Assembly: GCA_009469675.1 (NCBI GenBank)
Contig: SSSZ01000043.1
Coordinates: 1-64,000, forward strand
Origin: Azonexaceae bacterium
GTDB taxonomy: Bacteria > Pseudomonadota > Gammaproteobacteria > Burkholderiales > Rhodocyclaceae
DNA length: 64,000 nucleotides
Reading direction: 5' to 3'
Part shown: piece by piece, positions 49,251 to 57,468 of the stretch
Position numbering within the stretch: the stretch's first letter is position 1
Layout of the letters: each line of letters begins with the position of its first letter
The notes under the pieces: generated by a model
Database searches by the model: none
What the model saw: only the letters and a program-made list of their open reading frames with translations
What the model was told of the DNA's origin: nothing
Position numbers and translations under genes: made by a program

Positions 49251-49529
49251 ATGATTAAATCGTTTCGCCACAAGGGACTGGAAACGTTTTTCTTGACCGG
49301 CAGCCATGCGGGTATCCAGCCGATACACGCCAAGCGCCTACGAGAGCAGCTAACCGCCCTCAGCGTGGCGAAAAGCCCTGGCGATTTGGCCCGCCCGTCT
49401 TGGCGGCTGCATGGCCTGGCAGGGGACCGGCAAGGCTTCCTGTCCCTGACCGTGCAAGCCAATTGGCGTTTGGTGTTCCGGTTCGATGGGGACGATGTTG
49501 AGTTGCTGGATTATCTCGATTACCACTGA
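49251..49529 (+). CDS. higB: HigB-type toxin (RelE superfamily)
   Basis: The 92-residue protein begins MIKSFRHKGLETFFLTGS and ends with NWRLVFRFDGDDVELLDYLDYH, the standard HigB pattern. The conserved Arg and His residues of ribosome-dependent mRNA cleavage lie in RLHGLAGDRQGFLSL. The antitoxin gene follows after 11 bp, in the toxin-first order of higBA. Confidence 0.92.
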   Translation: MIKSFRHKGLETFFLTGSHAGIQPIHAKRLREQLTALSVAKSPGDLARPSWRLHGLAGDRQGFLSLTVQANWRLVFRFDGDDVELLDYLDYH

Positions 49530-49540
49530 GAGCGCAGATT

Positions 49541-49825
49541 ATGGATATGCACGACCCCGCACACCCCGGCGAAGTCCTGTCCGGCTGGATCGATGACCTT
49601 GGCCTGAGCGTTACGGCTTTTGCCAAGCATCTTGGCATTTCGCGGATCATGCTTTCCCGCATCCTCAACGGCCATGCCGCCGTCAGTGCCGACATGGACT
49701 TGCGGCTATCGGAAGCCCTGGGAACCGCTCCCGGCTTCTGGCTGCAAATGCAGACCCAGCGGGATTTATGGCTGGCTCGCCAGAGGGCAACTGAGCGGCA
49801 GCCGGTTGAGAAGCTGGCGGCTTGA
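49541..49825 (+). CDS. higA: HigA-type antitoxin (XRE family)
   Basis: The 94-residue protein has HPGEVLSGWIDDLGLSVTAF and the HTH LGISRIMLSRILNGHAAVSADM followed by LSEALGTAPGFWLQMQ, the exact HigA layout. It neutralises HigB and represses the operon. The second ATG (MHDPAHPGE) is an alternative start. Its stop overlaps by one base with the next gene. Confidence 0.93.
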   Translation: MDMHDPAHPGEVLSGWIDDLGLSVTAFAKHLGISRIMLSRILNGHAAVSADMDLRLSEALGTAPGFWLQMQTQRDLWLARQRATERQPVEKLAA

Positions 49826-50517
49826 TGCCCGTTTCGAAACCTAATCCACTTGATGCAACCTTATGGGCAGCGGAGCCAGGGGAGCCTGATATTCCAATCG
49901 GCAAGGTTGCATTCAAGGAGCTTGGTCGCGAGGATGGGAAGGTTTGGCTTGCCGGCTTGGTACGGAATCACTCGAACCAGATAATCGGAAAGGCGAGCAT
50001 TGACGGAATTCCCCTTAGCATGTTGCCGGCAAGCAAGGGGCAGGGAGCGCCCCGGAAGGACGAGAAGCGTATGGCCGTATTTTTGGCTTGGGCCTTGCTG
50101 GCGGCGAAGTTTGGCGGGAAGTTTGGCGAGGCCGATAGGCAATTGGTGGAAAGTGGGTGGTTCAAGACCGGATGTTCTGCCGAAGGCAAAGTCCGAGCGA
50201 TACGCAATGCCCTGGCAAGAACTCTCTGCCTTGATCTGGACAAAGATGCATACTTCATATTCGACACATCAGCCGAGAACGCGGGGACGCCTCCGTTTTC
50301 GGTTCTCATTAAAAAACCTACCTACTACTCAACCAACTCGGGCGGCCTTGAAATTTTGGGGCTTGGCAATGTCTGGATGGAGAGGATGGGGGAGCGAGTG
50401 TCCGAGCAACGGGCACTCAAGGTAGAAATCGAGCGGCTTGACCAAGCATTTAAATTGGAAGCTGCAAAGGCCCGAGGGGGGCCAATAATTATTTCGTGTT
50501 TTCGGCCGGGCCAATAA
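49825..50517 (+). CDS. Hypothetical protein coupled to higA, 230 residues
   Basis: The ATG shares one base with the higA stop (TGATG), indicating translational coupling. The soluble protein has a central Gly/Lys-rich helical part (FLAWALLAAKFGGKFGEAD), a possible nucleotide- or nucleic-acid-contacting GCSAEGKVRAIRNALAR, and a C-terminal coiled-coil-like helix (EQRALKVEIERLDQAFKLE). I recognise no family. It may be cargo of the satellite or a third partner of higBA. Confidence 0.65.
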   Translation: MPVSKPNPLDATLWAAEPGEPDIPIGKVAFKELGREDGKVWLAGLVRNHSNQIIGKASIDGIPLSMLPASKGQGAPRKDEKRMAVFLAWALLAAKFGGKFGEADRQLVESGWFKTGCSAEGKVRAIRNALARTLCLDLDKDAYFIFDTSAENAGTPPFSVLIKKPTYYSTNSGGLEILGLGNVWMERMGERVSEQRALKVEIERLDQAFKLEAAKARGGPIIISCFRPGQ

Positions 50518-50612
50518 CATTTCTGGCCGTTACGAGGGCGTTTCCACATCCGTACATTGCACTCCATGACCTGATCCATTCTGGTTCAGGCATATTCCGA
50601 AAGGATTGTGCA

Positions 50613-50852
50613 ATGGCTCAAAAAGTCCCCGCAGTGCCCAGCCCCGCAACGGTTGCGGCCCTCGAAAAAATCCCCCATGCAGCCCGCCGCATGGGAATTT
50701 CAACCTCCCAATGTTATCGGGAAATCAAGGCCGGCCGGCTTTCGCCGCTGGTAAAGCTTGGCCCCCGCGCCTCTGCCGTTCCGGCGGCTGCGGTAGATAG
50801 CTGGATCGCTGCCCGTATTGCCGCCGCCAGCCAGCAAGGCGGTACCAAATGA
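50613..50852 (+). CDS. AlpA-like helix-turn-helix regulator
   Basis: The 79-residue protein starts at ATG 50,613 after AAGGAT. Its centre, PHAARRMGISTSQCYREIKAGRLSPLVKLGPRA in consecutive segments, matches the AlpA/excisionase-type winged helix used by P4-like elements to control int and late genes. Its stop overlaps the next start (ATGA). Confidence 0.8.
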   Translation: MAQKVPAVPSPATVAALEKIPHAARRMGISTSQCYREIKAGRLSPLVKLGPRASAVPAAAVDSWIAARIAAASQQGGTK

Positions 50853-51178
50853 GCGCAGCCCCCAAACGAACGCGCCGCCAGGCGGCCATTGAGATGATGT
50901 GTTCCCGTGCCCTGCGAGCCTGCTGCCGAGCCGTGGATGCCTACGACGCCGAGCAGCAATTCCGTATTGACGAGCTGCCGGAAGATCAGCGACGGGCAGC
51001 CCATGCCCTGCTCCATGCGGCGCTTGCCCATTGTCTTGGCTCACCCGCCAAGGCGCCCAAGACTCTGACATGGTTTGGCCGCCGCTGGTATTTGACGGCC
51101 ATTGGCAAGGGCAGCTTGCAGGTATCCGCCTATCCCAAGTATCCGGGTCTGGTCTCCATGCCCGGCTCCTTGTTCTGA
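50849..51178 (+). CDS. Hypothetical protein, 109 residues, before the replication gene
   Basis: The small basic protein has a helical N-terminal half (KRTRRQAAIEMMCSRALRAC) and a beta-rich tail with TWFGRRWYLTAIG. I recognise no family. It is coupled to the AlpA-like gene by a 4-bp overlap and sits 9 bp before the replication gene. Confidence 0.65.
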   Translation: MSAAPKRTRRQAAIEMMCSRALRACCRAVDAYDAEQQFRIDELPEDQRRAAHALLHAALAHCLGSPAKAPKTLTWFGRRWYLTAIGKGSLQVSAYPKYPGLVSMPGSLF

Positions 51179-51187
51179 GGCCGGGCA

Positions 51188-54046
51188 ATGGCTGAAAACA
51201 ACATCAAGCGCATAGCCGGCGCCGCCCTGTCGTCCTTCGACTTGGTCATGGACTGGTTGGGGTTGGGCGGCGGCCGCAACCAGGGGCGGGAGTATCTGCC
51301 CCTGAACCTCAAGCGGGGCGACCACAAGCCCGGCTCTTTCACCATCAATCGCGATAGCGGGGCCTGGGCTGATTTCGCGGCTGATGATAGGGGCGGTGAT
51401 CTGGTGGCCTTGACCGCCTGGCGTTTCGACTGCCCCCAAGGCGAAGCGGCCGGGAAACTGGCGGAATTCCTGGGGATTCCCGGAATCCCGGCAAAATCCG
51501 GCCTTCACAAACGCGCTACAAGCGACGAACGCCAGGCGGGTAAGGGTAAGGTATTCCCGGAATCCCGCAAGGCGGCCCCGGAGAAGCCGGAAGGCGACGG
51601 CGGGCAGGTCTGTGTGCAGCCGATCCCCGACGATGCGCCGCCGATGCCGAAAGCCCATGGCAAGCACGGCAAATCGGCGGCGACCTGGGAGTATCGGGAC
51701 CAGGCCGGGCGGTTGCTCTTCCTGGTCGCCCGCTGGGAACCGAGGCGGGAAGGGGAGCGCAAGCAGTTCGCCCCCCTGACCCTGTGGCGTGATTCCGCTG
51801 GCCGCCTGGGCTGGCAGTGGAAAGCACCGCCGGCCCCCCGTGCCCTGTTCAACCTGCCGGACCTGGCCGCCCGCCTGGCGGCCCCGGTGTTGCTGGTGGA
51901 AGGCGAGAAGGCCGCCGATGCGGCCCGCCGGCTCTGCCCCGATTGGGTGGTGATGACCTGGCCCGGGGGCAGCATGGCGACGGACAAGGCCGATTTCAGC
52001 CCTCTGACTGGCCGGGACGTGCTGACCTGGCCCGACCATGACGAAGCCGGGCAACGGGCCATGGCCAAGGCGGCGGCCCGCTGCCGGGCGGTCGGTACGG
52101 CTTCGGTGCGGCGGATCGCCCTTGACCGGCTGGGGGCGGTTTCGCCGGGCATGGATGGGGCCGGCGGCCCGGTATTGCAGGCCGGCGGGGTCTTGAACCC
52201 TGGCGACGATGCCGCCGATTTGCTGGCCCGAGGTTGGACGGCAGGGCATTTCGCCCTGTTGGTTGGCCAGGAAGGGTTTTTCGTGGCGTCGGAAGCCGCG
52301 CCCCCGCCGGCCGATGCCCAGGGCGACGAGGAAACCCCGCCAGCCCGCCGGCATTTTCGCTGCGATGAGCGCGGGGTGTGGCTGGTGGAAGTCCGGGACG
52401 GCGAACCCGCCCCCGCCCGCTGGCTCTGCGCCCCGCTCAACGTGGAGGCCAAGGTACGCGACCCGGAAAACAGGGGCTGGGGCTGGCTGGTGGCCTTCAA
52501 CGACGGCGACCGGCACCCGCACCGGGAAATTGTCCCGGCCCGCGCCTTCAAGGGCGAGGGGTTGGAGGTGGTCGAATTGCTGCTCGATAGGGGCCTGGAC
52601 ATTGCCCCCAAGGCCCGGCCCCTGATCCTCGAATATCTGCAAACCTTTCGCACCGAAACCCGCGCCCGGACCACGGAAAAGACCGGCTGGCATGAAACGG
52701 GCGACGGCGGCCGGGTGTATGTCCTGCCGGATCGGGCTTTCGGGCACGGTGGCGAAGCCTGGCTCTACGAGGCGGAGAACGCGGCCCGCACCTTCAAGCA
52801 ACGGGGAACGCTGGCCGGGTGGCGGGAAGGAGTGGCGAGGCTCTGCCAGGGCAATAGCCGGTTGGTATTCGCGGTCTCTGCGGCCTTTGCTGCGCCCCTG
52901 TTGTACCCGGCCGGTGCCGAGTCCGGCGGTTTCCATCTGCGCAGTAATTCCAGCGACGGCAAGACAACGGCCATGCGTATCGCCGCTTCGGTCTGCGGCG
53001 GCCCGGACTACATGCAACGCTGGCGGCAAACCGATAACGGCCTGGAAGCCCTGGCCATGCAGCATTGCGACGCCCTGCTCTTGCTTGATGAAATCGCCCA
53101 AATCGACGCCAAGGTCGCCGGGGAATGTAGCTACATGCTGAGTAATGGCAGCGGCAAGGGGCGGGCCAACAAGACCGGCGGGGCCAGGGCAACCTACAAA
53201 TGGCGCCTGCTCTTTCTCTCCGCCGGGGAAATCGGCCTGGCTCAGCACATGGGCGAGGCTGGCAAACAGGCCCGGGCGGGCCAGGAATTGCGCCTGGCTG
53301 AGATCCCCGCCGATGCCGGCGCGGGGCTGGGGGTGTTCGAGAACCTTCACGAATTCGGCAACGGTGCCGAGTTCGCCAAGGCCTTCGATCACGCCACCCG
53401 CAAGCACCATGGCACCGCCTTTCCCGCCTTCCTGGATCGCGTGGTGGCGGCTCTCGATACCCTGCCGGATACCTTGCACGAAGCCAAGAAGGCATTCGAG
53501 GGGCAAGTCCTGAGTGCCGAGGCTTCGGGCCAGGCACGCCGGGTGGCTGATCGCTTTGCCCTGGTGGCGGCGGCCGGCGAACTGGCGACGAGTTGGGGAA
53601 TTACCGGCTGGCCGCCCGGCGAAGCCATGCGGGCGGCCCTGACCTGTTACCGGGCCTGGCTTGGCAATCGCGGCGGGGAGGGCAATCAGGAAGAGCGGGC
53701 CATGCTGGCACAGGTGCGGGAGTTCCTTGAACGGCACGGCGAAGCCCGTTTCGCTGATTGGGATCGGCCGTTATCGAAAGACGACCACGCTCCTCGCGTC
53801 ATCAACAAGGCTGGCTGGCGGCAACACGACCCCACGGCGGACGAAACGGAATACTACGTGTATCCCGAGGTATTCCGTTCCGAGGTGTGCAAGGGGCACG
53901 ACGCCAAGGCGGTGGCCAAGCTGTTGGCAGCCCGTGGATTCCTGCGCATGGATGGCAAGCACCATGCGCCCAAGGTGACGCTTCCCGGGGAGGGTTCGAA
54001 GCGGGTCTTTCATCTCCTGCCGGCCATCTTTGGGGACGAATCGTGA
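51188..54046 (+). CDS. TOPRIM/DUF927 replication protein (primase-helicase-like)
   Basis: The 952-residue protein has a primase-associated N-terminus (GSFTINRDSGAWADF, residues about 55-70) and a TOPRIM-like segment (APVLLVEGEKAADAARRL and DVLTWPDHDEAGQRAM, about 235-300). A DUF927 domain follows, with Walker A-like HLRSNSSDGKTTAM near residue 590 and Walker B ALLLLDEIAQID near 635. This parallels the alpha protein of phage P4, which combines primase, helicase and origin recognition. It occupies a third of the element and lies between the two 133-bp repeats. Confidence 0.88.
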   Translation: MAENNIKRIAGAALSSFDLVMDWLGLGGGRNQGREYLPLNLKRGDHKPGSFTINRDSGAWADFAADDRGGDLVALTAWRFDCPQGEAAGKLAEFLGIPGIPAKSGLHKRATSDERQAGKGKVFPESRKAAPEKPEGDGGQVCVQPIPDDAPPMPKAHGKHGKSAATWEYRDQAGRLLFLVARWEPRREGERKQFAPLTLWRDSAGRLGWQWKAPPAPRALFNLPDLAARLAAPVLLVEGEKAADAARRLCPDWVVMTWPGGSMATDKADFSPLTGRDVLTWPDHDEAGQRAMAKAAARCRAVGTASVRRIALDRLGAVSPGMDGAGGPVLQAGGVLNPGDDAADLLARGWTAGHFALLVGQEGFFVASEAAPPPADAQGDEETPPARRHFRCDERGVWLVEVRDGEPAPARWLCAPLNVEAKVRDPENRGWGWLVAFNDGDRHPHREIVPARAFKGEGLEVVELLLDRGLDIAPKARPLILEYLQTFRTETRARTTEKTGWHETGDGGRVYVLPDRAFGHGGEAWLYEAENAARTFKQRGTLAGWREGVARLCQGNSRLVFAVSAAFAAPLLYPAGAESGGFHLRSNSSDGKTTAMRIAASVCGGPDYMQRWRQTDNGLEALAMQHCDALLLLDEIAQIDAKVAGECSYMLSNGSGKGRANKTGGARATYKWRLLFLSAGEIGLAQHMGEAGKQARAGQELRLAEIPADAGAGLGVFENLHEFGNGAEFAKAFDHATRKHHGTAFPAFLDRVVAALDTLPDTLHEAKKAFEGQVLSAEASGQARRVADRFALVAAAGELATSWGITGWPPGEAMRAALTCYRAWLGNRGGEGNQEERAMLAQVREFLERHGEARFADWDRPLSKDDHAPRVINKAGWRQHDPTADETEYYVYPEVFRSEVCKGHDAKAVAKLLAARGFLRMDGKHHAPKVTLPGEGSKRVFHLLPAIFGDES

Positions 54047-54693
54047 TCGATTGGGCGGCCCTCATAAGCCCTGAAAACGGCCAAATTTCCCCAGATAGTG
54101 GGGAGATTCCCCACGCTTTGGGGAGCGAAACGGCCGTAGTGGGGAGCCGGGATTCATTGTGCTACGGGGATTCCGGAGATTTCTCCCCACTCTCCCCACG
54201 CTCCCCACTAAAAAAATCAGGTACGGGTTATGGGTCGGAAGATTCGACCCCGGCGGCGGGGGGTGCCGGCAATGTTTTTAGCGCGGACGAATCGGCGGGT
54301 TCGCATCCGATCCACCCGGCCGCCGTGGTCCTGTGCCTGGCTTGGTGCCGGGCCAAAGGGCTTGACCATGAGGATCGCCTGGCGGCCCTGGGCAGTCTCG
54401 ATACCTGGCCGCCGGGTGAGCAGGTGCGCCGGTGGCATGGCGCCTGTATCGATGAGGGTCTGAAACCCTGGCTGCTGCTCTGCCTGCCGGCGCCAAAGTC
54501 CGGGGGCGACTGTACCCGGTGCAGCCATCTGACGACCCGGCAATATGCCGAGACGGGCGGCCGCCGTCTGTTCCATTGGGCTTGCGGCCTGGGCTATCTG
54601 ATCCTTGAGACCGGCCGGGGGACCGAGCGGATATGGACTGCCCCGCCGGAGTGCCAAAGCTGGGAGCGCTGGCAGCCGAGGCCGGGGCCATAA
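54043..54693 (+). CDS. Hypothetical protein whose N-terminus is encoded by the right iteron repeat
   Basis: The GTG at 54,043 overlaps the stop of the replication gene (GTGA); 216 residues. The first third is low-complexity, containing GSRDSL and SGDFSPLSPRSPLKKSGTG, and is the translation of the 133-bp repeat. The rest is globular, with several Trp and Cys residues (LCLAWCRAKGLDHEDR, CTRCSHLTTRQYAETGG, FHWACGLGY). CxxCxH looks like half of a zinc site. Family unknown; longer starts inside the replication gene were rejected. Confidence 0.65.
   Translation: MIDWAALISPENGQISPDSGEIPHALGSETAVVGSRDSLCYGDSGDFSPLSPRSPLKKSGTGYGSEDSTPAAGGAGNVFSADESAGSHPIHPAAVVLCLAWCRAKGLDHEDRLAALGSLDTWPPGEQVRRWHGACIDEGLKPWLLLCLPAPKSGGDCTRCSHLTTRQYAETGGRRLFHWACGLGYLILETGRGTERIWTAPPECQSWERWQPRPGP
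54098..54230. repeat. Right copy of 133-bp inverted repeat with GTGGGGAG iterons
   Basis: This is the inverted partner of 48,604-48,736, preserving the three 9-bp-spaced iterons (as CTCCCCAC), the opposed unit and the GTGGGGA/TCCCCAC palindrome. Unlike the left copy it is inside a reading frame. The pair brackets about 5.4 kb containing the higBA, alpA-like and replication genes. Confidence 0.8.
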
Positions 54694-55106
54694 CTGCGGG
54701 TCCTTCCCGGAGATTTTCAGTGCGGGTTATTCGCACCGCGTTGGCGCGCTAGGCATAGAAAATTTCGAATGCTTAACTAAGGTGTAAAGCAGTTAAGCGT
54801 ATTGGGTTTGCCTTGGTTAATTTCCCATCACCCCCCGGGGGGGTGAAAAAGTCCGGGGCCTTTGGCTCTTGACCGAGCTTGGGTTTGCTTGCGTAGCACC
54901 GCGAATTGAATAGGGGGTATCCTGGATTTACCTTGCTTGCGACGTTTGCAAGGACATCCGTCGAAAAATCAGTCCCAGCAAGGGTTATTTATGTAGCCAG
55001 GTAAGTAGCTATGGTCTTTAGAGTTTGTAGAAACCCACAGTGTGCGGGGCATTCGAGCTGATGCAAAGCGGCTTTTCAAGCGGCTGTAAACCCGCCGGGA
55101 GAAGCG
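54694..55106. other. Right-end non-coding region of the satellite
   Basis: No gene is seen. The region holds an 8-bp inverted repeat GCTTAACT-N12-AGTTAAGC (54,771-54,798), a palindrome TCACCCCCC/GGGGGGGTGA (54,828-54,846), CCTTGC-N11-GCAAGG (54,931-54,953), AATAGGGGGT shared with the int leader, and TGTAGCC/AGTAGCT words like those before int. It probably contains the right attachment and arm sites. Confidence 0.5.
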
Positions 55107-55151
55107 CCGCCGCCCTGCCGGCCGGAATAATTCCCGGCGGCAGGGCGGCGG
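55107..55151 (+). promoter_or_regulatory. Strong hairpin upstream of yggX
   Basis: A 14-bp perfect stem CCGCCGCCCTGCCG/CGGCAGGGCGGCGG encloses a 17-nt loop. A run of six T follows, but 12 nt after the stem. It could insulate yggX from transcripts of the element. Confidence 0.45.
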
Positions 55152-55177
55152 GCCGGCCGCAGGTTTTTTCCAGCCGT

Positions 55178-55183
55178 TATAAT
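55178..55183 (+). promoter_or_regulatory. TATAAT -10 box for yggX
   Basis: A perfect TATAAT lies 28 bp before the yggX ATG. No clear -35 hexamer is found at the usual distance. It would let yggX be expressed independently of argA after the insertion. Confidence 0.4.
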
Positions 55184-55210
55184 TGGCGCATCCATTCCCC
55201 GGAGCAGCCC

Positions 55211-55483
55211 ATGGCACGTAACGTCAATTGCATCAAACTCGGTCGCGAGGCCGAAGGTCTCGATCTCCCGCCCCTTCCCGGCGAACTCGGCAAGCGCATC
55301 TTCGAACATGTCTCGAAGGAAGCGTGGCAGCAGTGGATCCGCATGCAGACCATGATTATCAACGAGAACCGCCTCAATCTGGTCGATGCCAAACATCGCA
55401 AGTACTTGGCGGAGCAGATGGAAAAGCACTTTTTCGGCGAAGGCGCCGACCAGGTCCAGGGCTACGTCCCGCCCAAGGCCTGA
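55211..55483 (+). CDS. yggX: YggX family Fe(II)-trafficking / oxidative damage protection protein
   Basis: The 90-residue protein begins [21 protein letters not shown] with the conserved Cys7 and continues with [19 protein letters not shown] and [12 protein letters not shown], near-invariant in the family. It protects iron-sulphur clusters against oxidation. It is followed by a strong terminator. Its distance from argA is explained by the satellite. Confidence 0.96.
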   Translation: MARNVNCIKLGREAEGLDLPPLPGELGKRIFEHVSKEAWQQWIRMQTMIINENRLNLVDAKHRKYLAEQMEKHFFGEGADQVQGYVPPKA

Positions 55484-55502
55484 AGCGCCTGGGCCAGCAC
55501 CG

Positions 55503-55540
55503 GCCTGAGCCCCGCCACGGCGGGCCTCAGGCTTTTTCTT
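55503..55540 (+). terminator. Rho-independent terminator of yggX
   Basis: GCCTGAG plus CCCGCC pairs with GGCGGG plus CTCAGGC around a tiny loop and is followed by TTTTTCTTT. It may also act for the converging rpiA gene. Confidence 0.85.
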
Positions 55541-55553
55541 TGAGCGGCAAGGC

Positions 55554-56228
55554 TCAGCCCACGGTCAGGGTGCGAACCCCGGCGGCGGTGCCGAGCAGCA
55601 ACACGTCGGCCGGGCGGACCGCAAACAATCCGTTGGTGACGACGCCGGTGATCTGGTTGACCCGAGTTTCGAAAGCGACCGGGTCGGCGATGCTCAGGCC
55701 CTTGACGTCGAGGATGAGGTTGCCGTTGTCGGTGACGAAACCCTCCCGCAGGACCGGTGTGCCGCCCAGCTTGGCGAGTTCGCGGGCGACGTGGGCGCGG
55801 GCCATGGGGATGACCTCCACCGGCAGGGGGAACCTGCCCAGGGTGGCGACGAGCTTGGAACCGTCGGCGATGCAGACGAAGGTCGTGGCCACGGCGGCGA
55901 CGATCTTTTCCCGGGTGAGCGCGCCGCCGCCGCCTTTAATCATGTGCAGGGCGGCGTTGATCTCGTCGGCCCCGTCCACGTAGATCGGGATGGCGTCCAC
56001 GTCGTTGAGGTCGAGGACCGGAAAGCCGTGGCCCTCGAGGCGCCGGCGGGTCGCTTCCGAACTGGCGACGGCGCCCCGGTACCGGTCTTTCAGGGGGGCG
56101 AGGGCGTCGATGAAGCAATTGGCGGTAGAGCCGGTACCGACGCCGATGATGCTGCCGGCCGGGGCGTTGGCCGCGACGTAGTCGGCGGCGGCCTGGGCGA
56201 CGGCCTGTTTGAGTTCGTCCTGGGTCAT
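55554..56228 (-). CDS. rpiA: Ribose-5-phosphate isomerase A
   Basis: The ATG at 56,228 follows GGAGAA. The 224-residue protein shows [52 protein letters not shown] and [10 protein letters not shown], covering all active-site segments of RpiA. It interconverts ribose-5-P and ribulose-5-P and supplies the Calvin-cycle regeneration phase along with cbbT and cbbP. It is divergent from pstS. Confidence 0.97.
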   Translation of the reverse strand: MTQDELKQAVAQAAADYVAANAPAGSIIGVGTGSTANCFIDALAPLKDRYRGAVASSEATRRRLEGHGFPVLDLNDVDAIPIYVDGADEINAALHMIKGGGGALTREKIVAAVATTFVCIADGSKLVATLGRFPLPVEVIPMARAHVARELAKLGGTPVLREGFVTDNGNLILDVKGLSIADPVAFETRVNQITGVVTNGLFAVRPADVLLLGTAAGVRTLTVG

Positions 56229-56343
56229 GGTGTGTTCTCCGAGTGAAGCCGCGATTTTACCTTGGCAAGACACCCGCGTCGGCGACCGCCAGGCGGGTGC
56301 CGCCGGAAAGGGGCCGCTTGGCCCTGCCGCATTGCGCTGCGAC

Positions 56344-56363
56344 CTTGTCACGGCGCTGTAATA
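56344..56363 (+). promoter_or_regulatory. Pho box upstream of pstS
   Basis: CTTGTCAC-GGCG-CTGTAATA contains two 7-bp half-sites (TTGTCAC and CTGTAAT) 11 bp apart, close to the PhoB consensus CTGTCAT-N4-CTGTCAY. A TAGACT -10 follows at 56,373. Such a site places pstS and the genes after it under PhoB, encoded at the end of the same cluster. Confidence 0.65.
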
Positions 56364-56407
56364 TTGCCGCCCTAGACTGGCCGGGAATCGCAACCGAGGA
56401 GTGTTCC

Positions 56408-57463
56408 ATGCTGCGCAACTGCCGAATTTTCTCCGCCCCGCTGTGGGTCGTTTCCCTGGCCGGCCTGGCGTTCACCGCCACCGCTACCGCCGCCGAGGTC
56501 ACCGGGGCCGGCGCCACCTTCCCGGCGCCGATCTACGCCAAATGGGCCGACGCCTACCAGAAAGCCACCGGCAACAAGGTCAATTACCAGTCCATCGGTT
56601 CCGGCGGCGGGATCAAGCAGATCACCGCCAGGACCGTCGATTTCGGCGCCTCCGACATGCCCCTGAAGCCGGAGGAGCTGGAAAAGGCCGGCATGATGCA
56701 GTTTCCCACGGTGATCGGCGGTGTCGTGCCGGTGGTCAACCTGCCGGGGGTCAAGCCGGGGGAACTCAAATTTACCGGCGCCGTCCTCGCCGACATCTAC
56801 CTGGGCAAGATCAGCAAGTGGAACGACAAGGCCATCGCCGAACTCAACCCCAAGACGGCGCTGCCCGCCAGCGACATCGCCGTGGTCCGGCGAGCCGACG
56901 GCTCCGGCACCACGTTCATCTGGACCAATTATCTCGCCAAGGTCAGCCCCGAGTGGAAACAGAAGGTCGGCGAAGGCACTGCCGTGCAGTGGCCCACCGG
57001 AATGGGCGGAAAGGGCAACGAGGGTGTCGCCGCCTTCGTCCAGCGCATTCCGGCGTCCATCGGCTACGTCGAGTACGCCTACGTCAAACAGAACAAGATG
57101 ACCTACGGCCTGGTGCAGAACGCCGCCGGCAATTTCGTCGCCCCCGACGACCTCACCTTCAAGGCCGCCGCCGCCGGCGCCGATTGGAGCAAGTCGGCCT
57201 TCTACGAAATCCTCACCAACCAGGCGGGCAAGGACGCCTGGCCGATTTCCGGCGCCACGTTCATTCTCTTGCACAAGGTCCAGGCCCGGCCGGAACAGGG
57301 TGCCGAAGCGCTGAAATTCTTCGCCTGGGCCTACCAGAACGGCGGCAAGATGGCGGAAGACCTGGATTACGTGGCCTTGCCCGAGAGCCTCGTCAAACTG
57401 ATCCACAAGGCCTGGAACGGAGTGCAGGACAGCGCCGGCAAGCCAGTCTTCGGGGCCAGGTAA
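56408..57463 (+). CDS. pstS: Periplasmic phosphate-binding protein
   Basis: The 351-residue protein starts after GAGGAG with a signal peptide cleaved at TATAAE. Mature PstS motifs are clear: [40 protein letters not shown], and [16 protein letters not shown] with the phosphate-binding Ser/Thr loops. It delivers phosphate to PstCAB. Confidence 0.97.
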   Translation: MLRNCRIFSAPLWVVSLAGLAFTATATAAEVTGAGATFPAPIYAKWADAYQKATGNKVNYQSIGSGGGIKQITARTVDFGASDMPLKPEELEKAGMMQFPTVIGGVVPVVNLPGVKPGELKFTGAVLADIYLGKISKWNDKAIAELNPKTALPASDIAVVRRADGSGTTFIWTNYLAKVSPEWKQKVGEGTAVQWPTGMGGKGNEGVAAFVQRIPASIGYVEYAYVKQNKMTYGLVQNAAGNFVAPDDLTFKAAAAGADWSKSAFYEILTNQAGKDAWPISGATFILLHKVQARPEQGAEALKFFAWAYQNGGKMAEDLDYVALPESLVKLIHKAWNGVQDSAGKPVFGAR

Positions 57464-57468
57464 GCGCC

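Larger units (their letters stand above)
47210..55212 (+). mobile_element. P4-like integrative satellite between argA and yggX
   Basis: The block holds a P4-type integrase, an AlpA-like regulator, a large TOPRIM/DUF927 replication protein, a HigBA pair and several unknown small genes, all rightward. No capsid, tail or conjugation genes are present, so it would depend on a helper for transfer. It splits the argA-yggX neighbourhood. Limits are uncertain. An imperfect direct repeat CGGAGCAGCSCAT (12 of 13) lies at 47,210-47,222 and 55,200-55,212. A second, TTTRTGTAGCCA (11 of 12), lies at 47,227-47,238 and 54,988-54,999. There is no tRNA at either end. Confidence 0.8.

Noticed and set aside
53758..54693. 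A 311-residue version of the gene after the replication protein
   Set aside because: The extra N-terminus is out-of-frame sequence of the DUF927 protein; the GTG at 54,043 coupled to its stop is the likelier start.
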